Assembly (NCBI GenBank): GCA_035529715.1
Contig: DATKWF010000028.1
Coordinates: 1-7,093, forward strand
Reading direction: 5' to 3'
Length of the DNA: 7,093 nt
From: DATKWF01 sp035529715
Lineage (GTDB): Bacteria; Chloroflexota; Dehalococcoidia; Dehalococcoidales; RBG-16-60-22
Below are positions 6,119 to 7,093 of the stretch, piece after piece. The notes under the pieces are model-generated. The model was not told where the DNA came from, made no database searches, and saw only the letters and a list, made by a program, of their open reading frames with translations. Position 1 is the stretch's first letter, and every line of letters begins with the position of its first letter. The position numbers and the translations under genes were made by a program.

Positions 6119-6160
6119 AGGACGGGGTTATCGGAACAACCGAAGCCCCGTCCTACTTTT
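6119..6160 (+). terminator. Hairpin with short T-run, probable intrinsic terminator after amrBA
   Basis: AGGACGGGG (6119-6127) pairs perfectly with CCCCGTCCT (6146-6154). Inside, TCGG (6131-6134) pairs with CCGA (6140-6143). Four T (6157-6160) follow two bases after the stem. The stem is strong but the T-run is short and the site is 258 nt beyond the amrBA stop, so it may instead insulate the next gene. The first five bases of the left arm (6119-6123) can also pair with GTCCT at 6105-6109, giving an alternative, weaker fold. Confidence 0.45.
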
Positions 6161-6170
6161 CTCTGAGGGA

Positions 6171-6199
6171 TTGACAATTACACTGATAAGGGCTAATTT
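6171..6199 (+). promoter_or_regulatory. Sigma-70 promoter for the coiled-coil transglutaminase-like gene
   Basis: A perfect TTGACA (6171-6176) is followed after 17 nt by TAATTT (6194-6199), which keeps the first T, second A and last T of TATAAT. Transcription would start near 6206. It lies directly after the hairpin at 6119-6154, so the gene appears to be transcribed independently of the amr operon. Confidence 0.45.
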
Positions 6200-6230
6200 T
6201 GTATTGCTCTCGGTAGTAGTCTTCCCAAAT

Positions 6231-6238
6231 GGAGGTGG
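6231..6238 (+). promoter_or_regulatory. Ribosome binding site deciding the GTG start at 6242
   Basis: GGAGGTGG lies with its GGAGG core 6 nt before GTG at 6242. The next in-frame ATG (6266) would cut into the hydrophobic anchor and has no such site, so GTG is the start. Confidence 0.7.
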
Positions 6239-6241
6239 GAT

Positions 6242-7054
6242 GTGAAGACACCAATTGTAACGGTTATGTTAGAAGTAAGCCTACTTGGTGCAATAGTCTG
6301 GGGTGCTATTGGTATGTACAACACATCAGTGCAAAGGGAAACTATGGTTGCCCTTGGAGGAACTATTATTCAACAGGAAGCCCAGATAAGTCAAGCACAA
6401 AAAGACTATACCCTGCTAAAGGGATACTATGACCAATTAGAAAGTTATTATGACCAACTGCAACAGTACTACGCTCAATCACAACTAGAGGTCGCTAATT
6501 TAGGGCAAGAAGTAGCTAGCTTGGAACAGCAAGTATTGAACCTCGGAGTGGAGGTCAATGGCTTAGAACAGGAGACAAAGAATCTAAAACAGGAAGCAGC
6601 TAGTCAAAAGACCTACTACGAACGCCAAATTGATTTATATGAAGACAAGGCTGAGAGAGCTAAGTTTACTTTCTACTATGTATCGTTAATGGAACAGAGA
6701 TATGGAGTAGACGACCTGCAAGACTATCTTCATCGGGGGGAATGGAAAGAAGATACTTATGTTGAGGGCAAGTTTGACTGCTCTCAAATGAGCGCATACC
6801 TAGAGTGTAAACTAGAGAATGAAGGCTACCATACCGTCATAGTCACTGGTGAATCCCCCGATGGCAGTGGTAGACACGCTTGGTTATTAGTTGAGGCTAG
6901 CGAAGGTAAGTATATGCCTGTAGAGGCCACTGCTTATAGTATCGTCTACTGGAGTTCACCCTACTTTGATAACTACTTTGAATATGAATATCAGTTTGAG
7001 ACTATACAGGAAGCACTTTCATACAGTCCAACTGAGTTCAACTGGTGGGAGTAG
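6242..7054 (+). CDS. Membrane-anchored coiled-coil protein with C-terminal transglutaminase-like domain
   Basis: I do not recognise a named family for the whole 270-residue protein. A short hydrophobic segment, about residues 5-25, looks like a signal anchor with little cytoplasmic tail. Residues of about 43-140 are a long coiled coil in clean heptads: first tyrosine-rich units (YYDQLES, YYDQLQQ), then leucine-spaced units (SLEQQVL, GLEQETK). The C-terminal part, about 145-270, has FDCSQMSAYLE (179-189), GRHAWLLVE (210-218) and MPVEAT (225-230). Cys180, His212 and Glu228 fit the Cys-His-acid triad of transglutaminase-like cysteine hydrolases, with Glu in place of the more usual Asp. It may be a peptidase or amidase outside the membrane, but its substrate is unknown. 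The start is GTG at 6242, with GGAGG 6 nt upstream. Composition is poorer in GC than the amr genes (25/60 at 6481-6540 against 36/60 at 5041-5100), which may mean transfer or a different constraint. Confidence 0.8.
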   Translation: MKTPIVTVMLEVSLLGAIVWGAIGMYNTSVQRETMVALGGTIIQQEAQISQAQKDYTLLKGYYDQLESYYDQLQQYYAQSQLEVANLGQEVASLEQQVLNLGVEVNGLEQETKNLKQEAASQKTYYERQIDLYEDKAERAKFTFYYVSLMEQRYGVDDLQDYLHRGEWKEDTYVEGKFDCSQMSAYLECKLENEGYHTVIVTGESPDGSGRHAWLLVEASEGKYMPVEATAYSIVYWSSPYFDNYFEYEYQFETIQEALSYSPTEFNWWE

Positions 7055-7093
7055 CGGGGTTTTTAAGCAGGGTTCTGACAGGACTTATGCTAC

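Larger units (their letters stand above)
5861..6241. other. Non-coding gap with G-runs, two hairpins and a promoter
   Basis: No credible gene lies in these 381 nt. The first half of the plus strand carries nine runs of three or more G (5866-5870, 5908-5911, 5923-5925, 5927-5929, 5937-5940, 5970-5972, 5978-5982, 5989-5991, 6001-6004). It then switches to a C-rich tract (about 6009-6038) and two palindromes. A strong hairpin at 6119-6154 and a promoter at 6171-6199 follow. The 60-codon minus-strand frame at 5995-6177 has low-complexity content and no ribosome site; I do not consider it a gene. Confidence 0.6.

Noticed and set aside
5995..6177. Minus-strand 60-codon open frame in the intergenic gap
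   Set aside because: It runs through hairpins and a G/C-run tract, has low-complexity Arg/Ser/Gly content and no ribosome site.
6229..6432. Plus-strand open frame overlapping the start of the coiled-coil gene
   Set aside because: It is a shadow in another frame of the 6242 gene, which has the clear ribosome site, anchor and heptads.
7055..7093. Possible terminator or RNA gene at the right edge
   Set aside because: CGGGGTTTTT has a T-run but no stem before it, and 39 nt are too few to support an RNA gene.

Overview
The window reads as ordinary chromosomal DNA of a bacterium. My best guess is an uncultured Chloroflexota of the Dehalococcoidia type. That guess rests on the overall look of the PurM protein, on a stand-alone BioD-like/DRTGG protein, and on a complete AmmeMemoRadiSam gene set beside polyamine genes. 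It is inference from memory; no search was run. I see no insertion sequence, phage gene, CRISPR array, tRNA or rRNA.

Left part (1-2295, all on the minus strand): a promoter at about 2260-2288 precedes speD (S-adenosylmethionine decarboxylase), then speE (aminopropyltransferase, 10 nt after the speD stop), then, after a 145-nt gap with its own weak promoter candidate, purM (AIR synthetase of purine synthesis), which runs off the left edge. speD and speE form a two-gene polyamine module: SpeD makes decarboxylated AdoMet and SpeE transfers its aminopropyl group to an amine. purM has no ATG, GTG or TTG at its expected start and seems to begin at an ATT codon.

Middle (2296-5860): a minus-strand gene for a BioD-like plus DRTGG protein (the regulatory half of some phosphotransacetylases, without the catalytic domain) is divergent from a plus-strand pair. 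The pair encodes the AmmeMemoRadiSam radical SAM enzyme (AmrS) and a fused Memo-AMMECR1 protein (AmrB-AmrA). The two genes overlap by 8 nt and surely form one transcriptional unit. This conserved trio has no settled biochemical function, so it is the most interesting system here, although its existence as a family set is already known. Each direction has a good sigma-70-like promoter in the 189-bp gap.

Right part (5861-7093): a 381-nt non-coding stretch rich in G-runs carries two strong hairpins, one a plausible terminator, and a TTGACA promoter. It leads into an AT-richer gene for a membrane-anchored, long coiled-coil protein ending in a transglutaminase-like cysteine catalytic domain. Its function is unknown, and its composition differs from its neighbours.

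Non-ATG starts are frequent: TTG for speD and for the DRTGG gene, GTG for the coiled-coil gene, and ATT for purM. Three have strong Shine-Dalgarno sequences and purM has one with a G-U wobble.
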